A stretch of 64,000 nt of DNA from Sycon ciliatum (GCF_964019385.1 NC_088645.1:11742692-11806691), one strand, 5' to 3'; positions 30,559 to 42,400 are shown, counted from the stretch's first letter. Notes: a model not told the origin generated them from the letters alone. Numbers and translations: made by a program.

Positions 30559-33500
30559 ATGGTTTGTTGTGGCTGTGCGAAAGGGGGCACATGCGTTCGC
30601 TGCGAGTGTGCCTCAAGCCCCAATCCGTGCTTTGACTGTTACCCCAGTCGGGAAAGGCACTGTGCCAACCGCATTCCCGGATCCATAAAAGCAAGGTTTC
30701 AAACTAATGTGCCGGACCCGAGAGTCAGGCAAACCACTAGTACCACTATATGTAGTGTCGATACAAATGGTAACACTAACTCTTGTACGGCATGTATTCG
30801 TGGCTGCTTGCCGCCGGTTGAGCCTGGTGCCGGTGATGGGATCTCAAACGTTACGCGGGCTGATGGCCGTGTTGGGGCTTCCGTCACCGTGTTGTCTGGG
30901 TCTTCCGCTCCGCAGCCGCTCGGTGGACACTCGGGGATGGCTTCTTCCACTATTGCCGTACCTATCCCCAGTGTGAGAGGTGCGCGCCCAGATGATGAAG
31001 CACCATGTTTACGGACGGGTTCTGTATCAGTTTCCCCTAGGTTGTGGACTGATTATTGCGCGCCACATGAGCTACTTGGCAATGCCTGCGCCTTGACTAG
31101 CGTTGAATGTCCCTGCCAGCCTCTGCGTGTTGACTTACCGCATCGTAAAGACCCTGCTCAGGGGTCGGCCAATGCACCCGTCTCGACACCCCCTGTTGAG
31201 GAACATCCTCCAGGTGTAGCACCCGATAATGTCGTCCGCGCTTCTGTATTGGTTTCCCCCATGTTGTTGACCGATTCTTCCGAACCACACAAAAAATGAC
31301 AGTGGATGTGCTTTGCCAGATGTTGAATGTTTCTGGCAGCCTCTGCGTGTTGACTTACCACATAGAGAAGGCCCTGCCAAGGGGTCGGGTAATGCACCTG
31401 TCTCAATGCCCCTGGCGGAGCAACACCCTCCAGTCATACCATTATTATTCTTTATTTCCACGATGGCCCATGGCCAATAAGGAAGATAATATGATTCAAA
31501 TCAGTCCAGAATCATATAAAATCAGTCTAGCAAGTAAGGAAACCAACACATTGCAGGGGGATGGGGTCACGATGGGGTACAGTGTGAGCTACTACAGGAG
31601 CATATGGATGATAGAATGAGGCTAGACGCCATTGATTTAAACGCATGCTTGCTATTTGTTTCACGCAGGTCGGGGGGTAGTTGGTTGAAATTGTGAAGGG
31701 ATAGGTTGATGGGTGAGTTGGTGTGTCGGTATGTGTGTGATGTTCTCAATGTGTATGTTCTCATGTGTCGTAGTGCATATGGCTGCTCTGTGGTTGGTCG
31801 TGCAAGGTGAGGCTGTTGCAGGTGAAGGGGAGCGCGGATGTACTTGATGTTGTGGGCAAGAGTAACCTGTCGTAAGAGTTGCCGGGAGACTAATGTGGGG
31901 AGTTGGAGATGATGAAGAAGTGAGCTGTGATGGACTGGTGCAAAAAGGGGGATCCGCAGGCAGATACAGGCTGCTCGTCGCTGAACGCGTTCTAATTGGT
32001 CCTTCTGTGTGCGGGTGGTGTTGGATAACACGAGACTGCCGTACTCTATAACCGGGCGAATGTAGCCATCCGATACTGTCATCCGTACCTATAACAAGGT
32101 TATTAGTTGGCAACAAAACCTTTTTGATCTGCCTAATGGGGCCTCCAGCAAGGCTTTTGTTCGAGTGCTCACTACGGAACTACGAAAATTCAATATATCT
32201 CAGGGAGTGGATGTTGATTCCTTGTATAGGTTTTTCGTGTTACCCTCTTTATTACTACAACGCGTAGGGCGTGCCATGGCAGCTAAGGATTGTGGCAAAC
32301 ACTTGAAGCGCCGTCTTGGGTTATGGAAGGATGGAAATCTTATCGAGCTCCTCGATGAGGGCGACACGATACAGCGGGGCTTAATGGGTAGGACTGGTCA
32401 TGGGGGTCGTTTTGATGATGGTCAACCACGCCGGTTTGGTAAACTTTATGGCCCAGGGCAGAGTTACGACGGCCGCGCGTATGCTCAGCTCTTGCGGGAA
32501 GGAGCAGTCTGTTACGCCGGTTCTTGCTATGGATGATGTGGTGCCCGTGGGTGGCACTGATTGCGTAGTTGGTGATATCCTCCGTCAGAAACACCCTACG
32601 CCTGCTGTGCCTAATCCGGATGTGTTGCTTCCCGGACCACCAGGCCATGTGAATGAAATTTACTATGCCGGTATTAATATTGACTTGATAAAGAAAACAG
32701 CCTTGGCGGTCCATGGATCGGCGGGCCCGTCTGGTTTGGACTCCGGCGCTTGGCGCAGAATGTGGACGTGCTACAAGGGTGCATCGACCGACGTATGTGA
32801 TGCCATAGCCATTTTTACGCGTATGATATGTACAGTCCAATTGCTGGTAGGATCTTTGGCACCCTATGTTGCTTGCCGTCTCATTGCGCTTAGACCTATC
32901 GGGGTGGGCGAGGTATTTCGCCGAATTTGTTCAAAGGCAGCCTTGTCTGTAATGAGGTCCAATATTATGGAGTCGTGCGGCGTCGAACAGGCCTGTACCG
33001 GGATCCCAACAGGTCTTGAGTCGATGCACCAGGCAATGGAAATTGCTTTTCAGCATGGCGAAACGGAGGCTTTGTTGTTGGTGGATGCCCAGAATGCATT
33101 CAATAGCCTCAATCGATGCGCCGCCCTTCACAACATTGCCAGGGTGTGTCCTCCACTATCTCAAATACCTACAAATACTTACCAGTCTCCAGCAACGCTG
33201 CATGTATCTGGAGGTGGAAGCATCCTGTCTCGTGAGGGAACTACACAGGGTGATCCTTTATCAATGGCAATATACGCTGTTGCATTGACACCTTTGGTCA
33301 AATCGTTGCGTGCTTCTGCGGGTAGAGTCTGCCAAGGATGGTATGCGGACGACTCTGCCACAGCGGGGAAGTTTGGTCCGCTCCGCGTGTGGTATGATAA
33401 TTTGAAACCATGGTGAAGATTATGGATACATTATTAATGAAAGTAAAACTCAGTTGCTTGTGAAGCCTGGGCTAGAGGTGCCTGGGCTAGAGGTGCCTGG

Positions 33501-34292
33501 GCTTGAGGTGGCTGCCAACGAGCACTTTGGAGACACGGCTATTGTTGTGAAGACGGATGGTGTCCGTTACCTTGGTGCTGGGCTGGGCACTTCCGCTTTC
33601 TGTCGTGATTTTGCAATCCAGCGTGCGGGTGAGTGGATACAAGAGATGAATGTTCTAAAAGAATTTGCGGCTGTTGAGCCTCATGCGGCTTATGCTGCGA
33701 TGACACATGGTTTAAGGCACAGATGGACATACTTGTTTCGGGCTATGGATTTGGGTGAGGCGTACTTGCTCCTGTCGAGACTTGCCTCTCTCAGGTTCTT
33801 TTGCCAGTTGTTGTGGGGCAACCCGCATTGTCTGGCGGTGATCGGAGGGTGTTGAGACTCCCTATTCGGCATGGCGGGATGGCTATCCTGGATTTGGTTG
33901 CTATGTCTGCGCACCAACGGCGTCAGTCTCGCCACATTTCGGAGCCTCTGGTGCTGGGTATTGTGGGTGGCTACATTGGGACATTGCATGTGCCCTCTCG
34001 ATCTGTCGCCTCTCCGAGTCACAGGAGTGTAGTGTCCGGGAGTGACCACGTTGCCTCTACTCCTGTGGCAGTGATAGTGGACGCCGTGCGGGAGCGTAAG
34101 GCCCAGACCCATGCGCAGCAAAGGAAGGAAGCTGTGGCTGCGACGAGCACGGCTGCTGAAATGTTGTGTGATTGGGACAGGAGGCGTATTCTTGAACTAT
34201 CAGAGAAGGGTGCCTCGTCCTGACTGGCTGTATTACCTATCAGGAGGCATGGTTTTAGTTTGTCAGGAAGAGACTTCCAGGACGCTGTCGCT
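30559..34292 (+). pseudogene. RT element in intron 2 of C (decayed second copy)
   Basis: ATG 30559 begins an intact Cys cluster (MVCCGCAKGGTCVRCEC, CFDCYPSRERHC). An extra A near 31295 breaks the frame, and a LINE fragment (31443-32065) splits the linker. The RT frame 32400-33416 keeps LLLVDAQNAFNSLNR, SREGTTQGDPLSMA and an intact YADD (GWYADDSA), but ends early at PW-stop. The thumb continues at 33454 and in other frames. Sequence from the zinc knuckle onward is deleted: at 34292 it jumps to the right arm of the foldback element. The copy complements B, where YADD is altered but the C-terminus survives. Neither can be active. Confidence 0.8.
31443..32065 (-). mobile_element. 5'-truncated LINE fragment inside the RT element of C
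   Basis: The insertion is absent from B at 13891. CCAT flanks both sides (31439-31442, 32066-32069). The minus strand encodes the end of an RT ORF (YIRPVIEYGSLVLSN, QLERVQRRAA, FNQLPPDLRE) followed by a tail ending in AAT repeats. Confidence 0.8.
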
Positions 34293-34296
34293 TTGC

Positions 34297-34415
34297 GATA
34301 TCGAGTCGAAGGTTCGATGGACTTCTCGTGTGCTCTGGATGGCAGTCGTGAGTCAGTCATGTGTCAAGTGAAGTCAGCGGAATAGCCCGAGCTCCAGTGT
34401 GGGGAGCAAACCCTT
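34297..34415 (+). repeat. Half arm of the ribozyme foldback element
   Basis: It matches 20685-20798 up to GGAGCAAACCCTTTCTG. The left arm, centre and both ribozymes were lost in the deletion that also removed the end of the RT element. Confidence 0.85.
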
Positions 34416-34983
34416 TCTGTTTTTGTTTTGTTATTGTTTTTTTTCCTTTTGGAATGGGTTTATTGAGTTTATTGATCCAGTTTATTTTTAATTATAAAAA
34501 AATTGATTTGAAGTTTTTAGTTTGGGTTTGAAATTCTTTACACATGCATTTTTTTCTGATTTCTTCTCCAGTGTATGATTTATTGCATTTTAAACCATTG
34601 TGTTAAAATTTAATTTGCCCGTAAAAGAGGCCTACAGAAAGAAGAAGAAAAAACTAAAGTAGCGGGCAATGCGTAGGAGTACACCATTTACCGATATTTC
34701 TGTAACCACTATTTTAAAGGAAAATCCTTATACAAGTACACGTATCATAGCGATAAAATTAATAGTTTTAGTCTGCGTTTACACGACAACGAAGTGCGAC
34801 CAAAAAAGAAACGAAATCGTTGTGTTTACTATATGTATCATCGTTTATACAGTAATTATACTGTACTACAAGGCACGAAAACGCACGAAAACGCACCCGA
34901 AACGGAATGAAACAGAATTCAATATTTTCCTTTTTACAATAATTAAAAAAGTTGCTTGCTCATCTTTTTCATTCTTTCTGCAG

Positions 34984-35984
34984 CATTGGATGCGTGCCAT
35001 CATGCTGCATGTGATACCTGCCAGACCCTCTATCGAAGCTGTCCTGCATTAGCGGATGCAAGTGGAACAAGTCAGCTTCAATACTATTGCAGTAGTGCAT
35101 CTAACTACACCTGCTCAACATCAACTGTCCTGCAGCCTACAAACCGTACAACACAGCCGACAACCTCTCCTCAACAGAACACCTCTGTAGCAGTTACAGC
35201 AACGAGTGTCGACGTGGCTACATCTTACACACAAAAATATAACTCGCCCGGTGAGACATCCTCCCCACATCCCAGCCCATTGACAGGAACATCCAAGCCT
35301 GATTCATCCGCTCCAGTATCACAAATTATTACAACAAGTGCAGATGTGGCCATCATTTATGTCTCGGGGCCATCAACTAGCGTCATCTTGGCCATTGGTG
35401 TGCCCTTGATAATCCTCGCACTGTGCTTGCTACTAGTACTACTGTACCGAAGGAAGAAGCGCAACTCTCTGGCAGAAGCTGATCAGTCACGGCTGCGACA
35501 TCTAGAGTCCGGAAACGGGCTGATGCTCCCGCGTCCCTCGGGTAGCTTTGCAGCCCAACCTCAGACAAGTAGTGGAGCAGCACAAAATCCGTCCGAGACT
35601 GTATGCTATGATATTGCGTTGGAACCAGTGAAAGCAAGTAATTCCATGCGGATTTCCAGGTCTTCGGCCATTGCTGACGGTGAGAACCAGCGCCCTGACG
35701 ATGCGGACGTTCCAATGGCTTCATTGAACAGTGAACATCACCTCGCCCCGCTATACTCTGAGCCGGACGCACCTGCAGATGCCAATGCCAGAGCGCAGGG
35801 ATGTCACTACACCCTACCATCTACAGGTACACAATCACGTGCCAACCGCTATGAAAGCCTGGGTCCCCATAGCAACGCTCTCCCTGGTGGTACATCTCCC
35901 ACTGAGAATGGAGCAACCAATGCTGGGAACACGCCCGTATATTTCTCCTTTACTCATGACAATACTCGGCATCAGGTCTACTAG
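34984..35984 (+). CDS. Gene C exon 3: Cys module, stalk, membrane helix, shortened tail
   Basis: Acceptor TTCTTTCTGCAG at 34983, phase 1; stop TAG at 35982-35984. It has the same six-cysteine module, helix (VILAIGVPLIILALCLLLVLL) and YRRKKRN as B, but one stalk block instead of two. In the tail YYDI has become CYDI (one Tyr lost), and a G-to-T change turns the Glu codon of YENV into TAG, cutting the last 15 residues and destroying that possible SH2 site. The remaining motifs are YSEP, YTLP and YESL. The assembled protein has about 531 residues. The rest is intact, so it may be expressed with altered signalling. Confidence 0.8.
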
Positions 35985-36267
35985 AACGTCTCCACGGAGC
36001 TGTCAGGCGCCGTCAAATTGTGAACACAACTACGATTCCATATCTGCTGATCTGTAAGAAGACCTTGAGTCTGTGGGGACTGCCCTATTAAAATATGAAT
36101 AGATAATAATCTTTGTTCATTTTTCAGTTGCAAGTTTATTGTTAGTACACGCATTCGTTATTGCTCTCGCTTTCATAGTTAAAATTCACACTTGTAAATT
36201 TCACTGCTGTTGTTCTTAGCGTTATTTCTCTCACTTAGATTTTCTATAATAGTTCAATTTTGTTTTC

Positions 36268-37547
36268 AATAATAATAATCTTCACTAGTTTGAGGGAAAG
36301 AGACAAACGGGAAAAGTCTGAAGAAAAAATTGACTGTCACCGCCAGGACTCGAACCAGGGACCCTCGCTTGTAGCTGGCGATGCTCTAACCACTGAGCTA
36401 TGGTGTAGTCGTCATCCCAGCAGAGACTGTTCAACATTTTCTTCAGACTTCGTAACTCACACTTCCTGTGACTCCACACAGGCGGGTGGGACGCAGCCCT
36501 CACTGTACCCACACACTTCACGTACACTCTAGCACGCGGGGAGCCCCAAGTCATAAAATCTTCACTAGTTTGAGGGAAAGAGACAAACGGGAAAAGTCTG
36601 AAGAAAAAATTGACTGTCACCACCAGGACTCGAACCAGGGACCCATAATAATAATAATAATAGTAATAATATTAACTGGTTTGAGGGAAAGAGACAAACG
36701 GGAAAAGTCTGAAGAAAAAACTGACTGTCACCACGAGGACTCGAACCAGGGACCTTCGCTTGTAGCCTGCCTTATGGAATTCTTCCATTTGGTCACCACC
36801 CAACCAGAACTTTTTGAAGCAGCGGGATACTGCCCCACGCGTAGTCGCCGCCGCCAACTCGCATTCACTCTGCCACGGGTTGGGAAACACGCCGGGAGGT
36901 CATTTCTCTTCCGCACCGCTACTGTCTGGAATGCCTTGCCCGCAGACCTGAGAGCCACAGCCTCGCAGTCCCTGTTTCACAGTCACATTTGCACGCACTT
37001 CTCTGACACCAAACACAATGCCACTCCTCACTGACATGCCTCTGTCCTCCTTCTTTGTGCGTTGCGCTTATTCTTATTAATTTTTGTGTTTCTGTTTCGG
37101 TACATTTCGTATTTCAAGGCATATCCCGAGGCTATAGGTATCATTGATTAAAGGACCATTCTGGAACATTCAGCATAATTGTATTTCTCTTGCTAGGCTC
37201 TTCATTACGAATTATTAGCCCTCCACTGTCTGCTATCTCAACCCTACAGTCTCCCATTATAATGGAACTCCCTTCGATTTAGACTACGTCTTTGGGAAAT
37301 CCTCAAATATATAATAATAATAATAATAAATAGCCAGCGATGCTCTAACCACTGAGCTATGGTGTAGTCGTCATCCCAGCAGAGGCCCTTCAACATTTTC
37401 TTCAGACTTCGTAACTCACACTTCCTGTGAATCCACACAGGCGGGTGGGACGCAGCCCTCACTGTAACCCACACACTTCACGTACAAAGTAGCACGCGGG
37501 GAGCGCCAAGTCATAAAATATTTTAACTGGTTTGATGAAAAGAGCCA

Positions 37548-37550
<3 letters not shown>
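36268..37550 (-). mobile_element. Head-to-tail chain of tRNA-derived SINEs
   Basis: One nearly full SINE (36285-36559), a 3' part (36560-36644), another copy split by a LINE fragment (36670-36767 and 37328-37519), and the start of a further tail (37517-37550). Each has CTCAGTGGTTAGAGC (A-box) and/or GGTTCGAGTCC (B-box) on the minus strand and an ATT-repeat tail. In the copy spanning the split, the anticodon-arm stem TCGCT/AGCGA is still paired, but the loop lacks the usual U33. Confidence 0.8.
36768..37331 (+). mobile_element. 5'-truncated LINE fragment inside a SINE
   Basis: TAGCC is duplicated on both sides (before 36768 and at 37332). It encodes the end of an RT ORF (PELFEAAGYCP, FTLPRVGKHAGR, TATVWNALPADLRATA) with a stop at about 37034, then a 3' UTR and a TAA-repeat tail. 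It belongs to the same family as 1146-1447. Confidence 0.85.
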
Positions 37551-37579
<29 letters not shown>

Positions 37580-37580
<1 letters not shown>

Positions 37581-38890
37581 GAAGAAGAAGAAGAAGAAGA
37601 AGAAGAAGAAGAAGAAGAAGAAGAAGAAGAAGAAGAAGAAGAAGAAGAAGAAGAAGAAGAAGAAGAAGAAGAAGAAGAAGAAGAAGAAGAAGAAGAAGAA
37701 GAAGAAGAAGAAGAAGAAGAAAGAAGAAGAAGAAGAAGAAGAAGAAGAAGAAGAAGAAGAAGAAGAAGAAGAAGAAGAAGAAGAAGAAGAAGAAGAAGAA
37801 GAAGAAGAAGAAGAAGAAGAAGAAGAGAAGAAGAAGAAGAAGAAGAAGAAGAAGAAGAAGAAGAAGAAGAAGAAGAAGAAGAAGAAGAAGAAGAAGAAGA
37901 AGAAGAAGAAGAAGAAGAAGAAGAAGAAGAAGAAGAAGAAGAAGAAGAAGAAGAAGAAGAAGAAGAAGAAGAAGAAGAAGAAGAAGAAGAAGAAGAAGAA
38001 GAAGAAGAAGAAGAAGAAGAAGAAGAAGAAGAAGAAGAAGAAGAAGAAGAGAAGAAGAAGAAGAAGAAGAAGAAGAAGAAGAAGAAGAAGAAGAAGAAGA
38101 AGAAGAAGAAGAAGAAGAAGAAGAAGAAGAGAAGAAGAAGAAGAAGAAGAAGAAGAAGAAGAAGAAGAAGAAGAAGAAGAAGAAGAAGAAGAAGAAGAAG
38201 AAGAAGAAGAAGAAGAAGAAGAAGAAGAAGAAGAAGAAGAGAAGAAGAAGAAGAAGAAGAAGAAGAAGAAGAAGAAGAAGAAGAAGAAGAAGAAGAAGAA
38301 GAAGAAGAAGAAGAAGAAGAAGAAGAAGAAGAAGAAGAAGAAGAAGAAGAAGAAGAAGAAGAAGAAGAAGAAAAGAAGAAGAAGAAGAAAAGAAGAAGAA
38401 GAAGAAGAAGAAGAAGAAGAAGAAAGAAGAAGAAGAAGAAGAAGAAGAAGAAGAAGAAGAAGAAGAAGAAGAAGAAGAAGAAGAAGAAGAAGAAGAAGAA
38501 GAAAAGAAGAAAGAAGAAGAAGAAGAAGAAGAAGAAAGAAGAAGAAGAAGAAGAAGAAGAGAAGAAGAAGAAGAAGAAGAAGAAGAAGAAGAAGAAGAAG
38601 AAGAAGAAGAAGAAGAAGAAGAAGAAGAAGAAGAAGAAGAAGAAGAAGAAGAAGAAGAAGAAGAAGAAGAAGAAGAAGAAGAAGAAGAAGAAGAAGAAGA
38701 AGAAGAAGAAGAAGAAGAAGAAGAAGAAGAAGAAGAAGAAGAAGAAGAAGAAGAAGAAGAAGAAGAAGAAGAAGAAGAAGAAGAAGAAGAAGAAGAAGAA
38801 GAAGAAGAAGAAGAAGAAGAAGAAGAAGAAGAAGAAGAAGAAGAAGAAGAAGAAGAAGAAGAAGAAGAAGAAGAAGAAGAAGAAGAAGAA
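37580..38890 (+). repeat. Very long GAA microsatellite
   Basis: About 1.3 kb of GAA (roughly 435 units) with about ten single-base interruptions (for example near 37731, 37826, 38049 and 38372). It is preceded by AAT repeats and followed directly by the foldback element. The long Phe/Leu/Ser reading frames through it are artefacts. Confidence 0.98.
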
Positions 38891-39155
38891 AGGTTTGCTC
38901 CCCACACCGGAGCTCGCGCTATTCCGCCGACTTGACACTTGACTGACTCACGACTGCCATCCAGAGCACACGAGAAGTCCATCGAACCTTCGACTCGGCA
39001 AACCTGAAGGTTCGATGGACTTCTCGTGTGCTCTGGATGGCAGTTGTGAGTCAGTCAAGTGTCAAGTAAAGTCGGCGGAATAGCGCGAGCTCCGGTGTGG
39101 GGAGCAAACCTTTCTTACAAATCATCGCCGAAGTCGCAACCACTACTTAATAATA
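38891..39155. repeat. Collapsed copy of the ribozyme foldback element
   Basis: Arms of about 100 bp (from GGTTTGCTCCCCACAC to GTGTGGGGAGCAAACC) meet at CTCGGCAAACCTGAAGG. The middle, with ribozymes and TATA boxes, is missing. The right flank (ACAAATCATCGCCGAAGTC) also borders the left end of the 19876 element. Confidence 0.85.
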
Positions 39156-39164
39156 ATAATAATC

Positions 39165-39252
39165 TGAAGAAATCCGATGGCGTCATTACTGATGTTCAAG
39201 CACCCGACCCCATGCCACTGTCCCGCGGCCCTTTCTATCGTTCTCTTCAGTA
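39165..39252 (+). pseudogene. Relic of a receptor tail repeat
   Basis: The frame reads KKSDGVITDVQAPDPM, then LSRGPFY, and ends at TAA. It matches the KPDDxIADV...LSxGPIYPDPK repeat at the end of D. It is a lone fragment between repeats, evidence of a further lost family member or a transposed piece. Confidence 0.6.
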
Positions 39253-39261
39253 ACCTTAGTA

Positions 39262-39391
39262 GAAGTTAGTGCATGGCAGGGAGGGCCTTATGGCTTGTTA
39301 GTGCCCGACAGGTTAGCCTGAGGGGCGTAGGCCCGATAGCTAACCTGAAGGGCACAAACAAGCCATAAGGCCCTCCCTGCCATGCACTAAC
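39262..39391. repeat. Small foldback element, about 40-bp arms
   Basis: TTAGTGCATGGCAGGGAGGG at the left returns inverted as CCCTCCCTGCCATGCACTAA at the right, extending through GGCTTGTT/AACAAGCC. MITE-like, no ORF. Confidence 0.85.
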
Positions 39392-39399
39392 TAATTTTT

Positions 39400-39926
39400 A
39401 GAACGAGGTTAGATGCATTATCTCACTTGCATTATGCTTTTGCACCCCTATATTGGGTGGTGTTGTGGATTTATGTGCAGAGAGAATTGGTGTGGTATGA
39501 TAGACTATTTTCTTCTGGTAACTCAGCACCGATGAGGATTACTAAAAGGAGAAAAGAAGCAAATTAAATGCTGGGCTCTTATTGCGAGCTTTATTCATAT
39601 TCCCCTTTTCGATACCTATAATGACTTTGATCTACGGTTTCTATGGTTCCACTGTGCACCAGCTGTTGACAAAAGAAAATCGTACAGATGAAGGAGTACG
39701 GGAGAAAATAACCGTACACACTTCTGAGTATCCCGTACATCTATGTAGAGTTCATTATCTGCACCATACTATAATCTTTAAAAAATTGTGAATATTTTTG
39801 TGAATATTTACCCGGTATGTATTAAAAATAGGGCTCAAACGGTTAGTCCGATTAGCCGGTTGCAGACCGGTTACGAAGAATTAACGGTTAACCGATAAAG
39901 ATAACGGTTACCGTAATTCCGCGAAT
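39400..39926. other. No gene seen
   Basis: AT-rich DNA. Around 39839-39915 several copies of CGGTTA/TAACCG make an inverted-repeat-rich patch. Confidence 0.4.
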
Positions 39927-40371
39927 ATGAGCCCACGGGCGCCGGGCCTATATCCGGATATAAGCCCACCTCCATTAGTTTTACAAGCACAACGGTGTCA
40001 TCTGTATTCGTTTGAGCAAAGAGTTAATTTGAAACTATACGTTTTGGTCTATCGCTGCTTGTCATCAATTGCTAGCCCCTTCCTTCAGTCACTGTTTCTC
40101 CAGCGTTCAGTTGGCCCGCACACAAATGCTCGTACTCGTGGCCAGGATACAGCTGCCTTAGTATTACCTAATGTACATATTGGGTATGGACTGCGCTCAA
40201 TTTCTTTTCTGGCGGCAGGTCGGTGGAACACTCTTCCTCCAAACTGTCGTCAGGCACAATCTGCTGGTACTTTTGTTCACCTCACAAAGATTCACCTAGG
40301 ATTCCCTGTAACAAGGCCATGCCTGTTGGGACTCCCCTAGCCAAATAATAGATACTACTACTACTACTACT
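39927..40371 (+). mobile_element. LINE C-terminal fragment with ACT-repeat tail
   Basis: The frame contains QRCHLYSFEQRVNLKLY, RGQDTAALVLPN and FLAAGRWNTLPPNCR, typical of the end of LINE ORFs. It stops at 40340 and has a TACTACTAC tail that abuts the ribozyme array. Confidence 0.7.
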
Positions 40372-40605
40372 GGTTGATAAATATGGTGGTAAAGACACAC
40401 CTGGCAATATGGCGGTAAATACACGCCTGCCCACACATGCTCTCTAGGCTGCAAAGTTCTGGCACAGAGCTCTCCTTCTCACCACCACCACCATCAGTTC
40501 GCGCCTGGCGCCTGGTCGATGCATGGCTGGCGGTATCCGGCATAGCAGGCTGGTACATCAAGTAGCGCATGGCACATAGATGATGACACAGCAACGACAT
40601 AGCTC

Positions 40606-40649
40606 GATTGCGACGTACGTTTCGTCCCCGCTGGACTCATCAGGCAATC
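40606..40649 (-). ncRNA. Hammerhead ribozyme (inverted unit)
   Basis: Identical in sequence to the plus-strand copies but on the minus strand. Confidence 0.88.
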
Positions 40650-40992
40650 TTCTTCTTGGATGTGTTCATACGGAGCTTGACTCGGGAGAATGAAGTCGAA
40701 AACACCACTGCAGCTGTACTTATGGTTGATAAATAATTATGGGGGTAAAAACACACCTGGCAATATGGCGGTAAACACACGCCTGCCCACACACGCTCTC
40801 TAGGCTGCAAAGTTCTGGCACAGAGCTTCAGAACTTTGCAGCCTAGAGAGCGTGTGTGGGCAGGCGTGTGTTTACCGCCATATTGCCAGGTGTGTCTTTA
40901 CCACCATATTTATCAACCATAAGTACAGCTGCAGTGGTGTTTTCGACTTCATTCTCCCGAGTCAAGCTCCGTATGAACACATCCAAGTAGAA

Positions 40993-41036
40993 GATTGCCT
41001 GATGAGTCCAGCGGGGACGAAACGTACGTCGCAATC
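40993..41036 (+). ncRNA. Hammerhead ribozyme, array unit 1
   Basis: Helix I GATTGC (40993-40998) pairs with GCAATC (41031-41036). Core CTGATGA; helix II GTCC-AGCGG-GGAC; core GAAA; helix III is the self-complementary CGTACG closed by A-T; cleavage after GTC at 41030. With no loop, helix III favours a dimeric fold, as known for short-helix-III hammerheads in tandem repeats. All conserved core bases are present. Confidence 0.9.
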
Positions 41037-41344
41037 GAGCTATGTCGTTGCTGTGTGATCATCTATGTGCCATGCGCTATTTAATGTACCAGCCTGCTAT
41101 GCCGGATACCGCCAGCCATGCATCGACCAGGCGCTAGGCGCGAACTGATGGTGGTGGTGGTGAGAAGGAGAGCTCTGTGCCAGAACTTTGCAGCCTAGAG
41201 AGCGTGTGTGGGCAGGCGTGTGTTTACCGCCATATTGTTAGGTGTGTCTTCACCACCATATTTATCAACCATAAGTAAAGCTGCAGTGGTGTCTTCGACT
41301 TCATTCTCCCGAGTCAAGCTCCGTATGAACACATCCAAGAAGAA

Positions 41345-41388
41345 GATTGCCTGATGAGTCCAGCGGGGACGAAACGTACGTCGCAATC
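41345..41388 (+). ncRNA. Hammerhead ribozyme, array unit 2
   Basis: Identical to unit 1; 352 bases downstream. Confidence 0.9.
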
Positions 41389-41696
41389 GAGCTATGTCGT
41401 TGCTGTGTCATCATCTATGTGCCATGCGCTACTTGACGTACCAGCCTGCTATGCCGGATACCGCCAGCCATGCATCGACCAGGCGCCAGGCGCGAACTGA
41501 TGGTGGTGGTGGTGAGAAGGAGAGCTCTGTGCCAGAACTTTGCAGCCTAGAGAGCGTGTGTGGGCAGGCGTGTGTTTACCGCCATATTGCCAGGTGTGTC
41601 TTCACCACCATATTTATCAACCATAAGTACAGCTGCAGTGGTGTCTTCGACTTCATTCTCCCGAGTCAAGCTCCGTATGAACACATCCAAGAAGAA

Positions 41697-41740
41697 GATT
41701 GCCTGATGAGTCCAGCGGGGACGAAACGTACGTCGCAATC
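41697..41740 (+). ncRNA. Hammerhead ribozyme, array unit 3
   Basis: Identical to unit 1. Confidence 0.9.
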
Positions 41741-42048
41741 GAGCTATGTCGTTGCTGTGTCATCATCTATGTGCCATGCGCTATTTAATGTACCAGCCTG
41801 ATATGCCGGATACCGCCAGCCATGCATCGACCAGGCGCTAGGCGCGAACTGATGGTGGTGGTGGTGAGAAGGAGAGCTCTGTGCCAGAACTTTGCAGCCT
41901 AGAGAGCGTGTGTGGGCAGGCGTGTGTTTACCGCCATATTGCCAGGTGTGTCTTCACCACCATATTTATCAACCATAAGTACAGCTGCAGTGGTGTCTTC
42001 GACTTCATTCTCCCGAGTCAAGCTCCGTATGAACACATCCAAGAAGAA

Positions 42049-42092
42049 GATTGCCTGATGAGTCCAGCGGGGACGAAACGTACGTCGCAATC
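42049..42092 (+). ncRNA. Hammerhead ribozyme, array unit 4
   Basis: Identical to unit 1. Confidence 0.9.
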
Positions 42093-42400
42093 GAGCTATG
42101 TCGTTGCTGTGTCATCATCTATGTGCCATGCGCTACTTGACGTATCAGCCTGCTATGCCGGATACCGCCAGCCATGCATCGACCAGGCGCCAGGCGCGAA
42201 CTGATGGTGGTGGTGGTGAGAAGGAGAGCTCTGTGCCAGAACTTTGCAGCCTAGAGAGCGTGTGTGGGCAGGCGTGTGTTTACCGCCATATTGCCAGGTG
42301 TGTCTTCACCACCATATTTATCAACCATAAGTACAGCTGCAGTGGTGTCTTCGACTTCATTCTCCCGAGTCAAGCTCCGTATGAACACATCCAAGAAGAA

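Larger units (their letters stand above)
26058..36545 (+). repeat. Tandem segmental duplication, second copy (gene C)
   Basis: It matches 4519-23066 in order: end of A, upstream region, three exons, RT element, SINE. It lacks the intron 1 LINE and the stretch equivalent to 16145-20690, and gains a 111-bp insert at 27384 and a LINE fragment at 31443. Confidence 0.92.

Noticed and set aside
36341-36420. A functional tRNA gene with an apparent CTA anticodon
   Set aside because: A and B boxes are present but acceptor and T stems do not pair and U33 is missing; the copies are SINEs. A link to the TAG in member A would be speculation.
37459-38982. Long Ser/Leu/Phe reading frames
   Set aside because: Artefacts of the GAA microsatellite; frame switches coincide with single-base interruptions.
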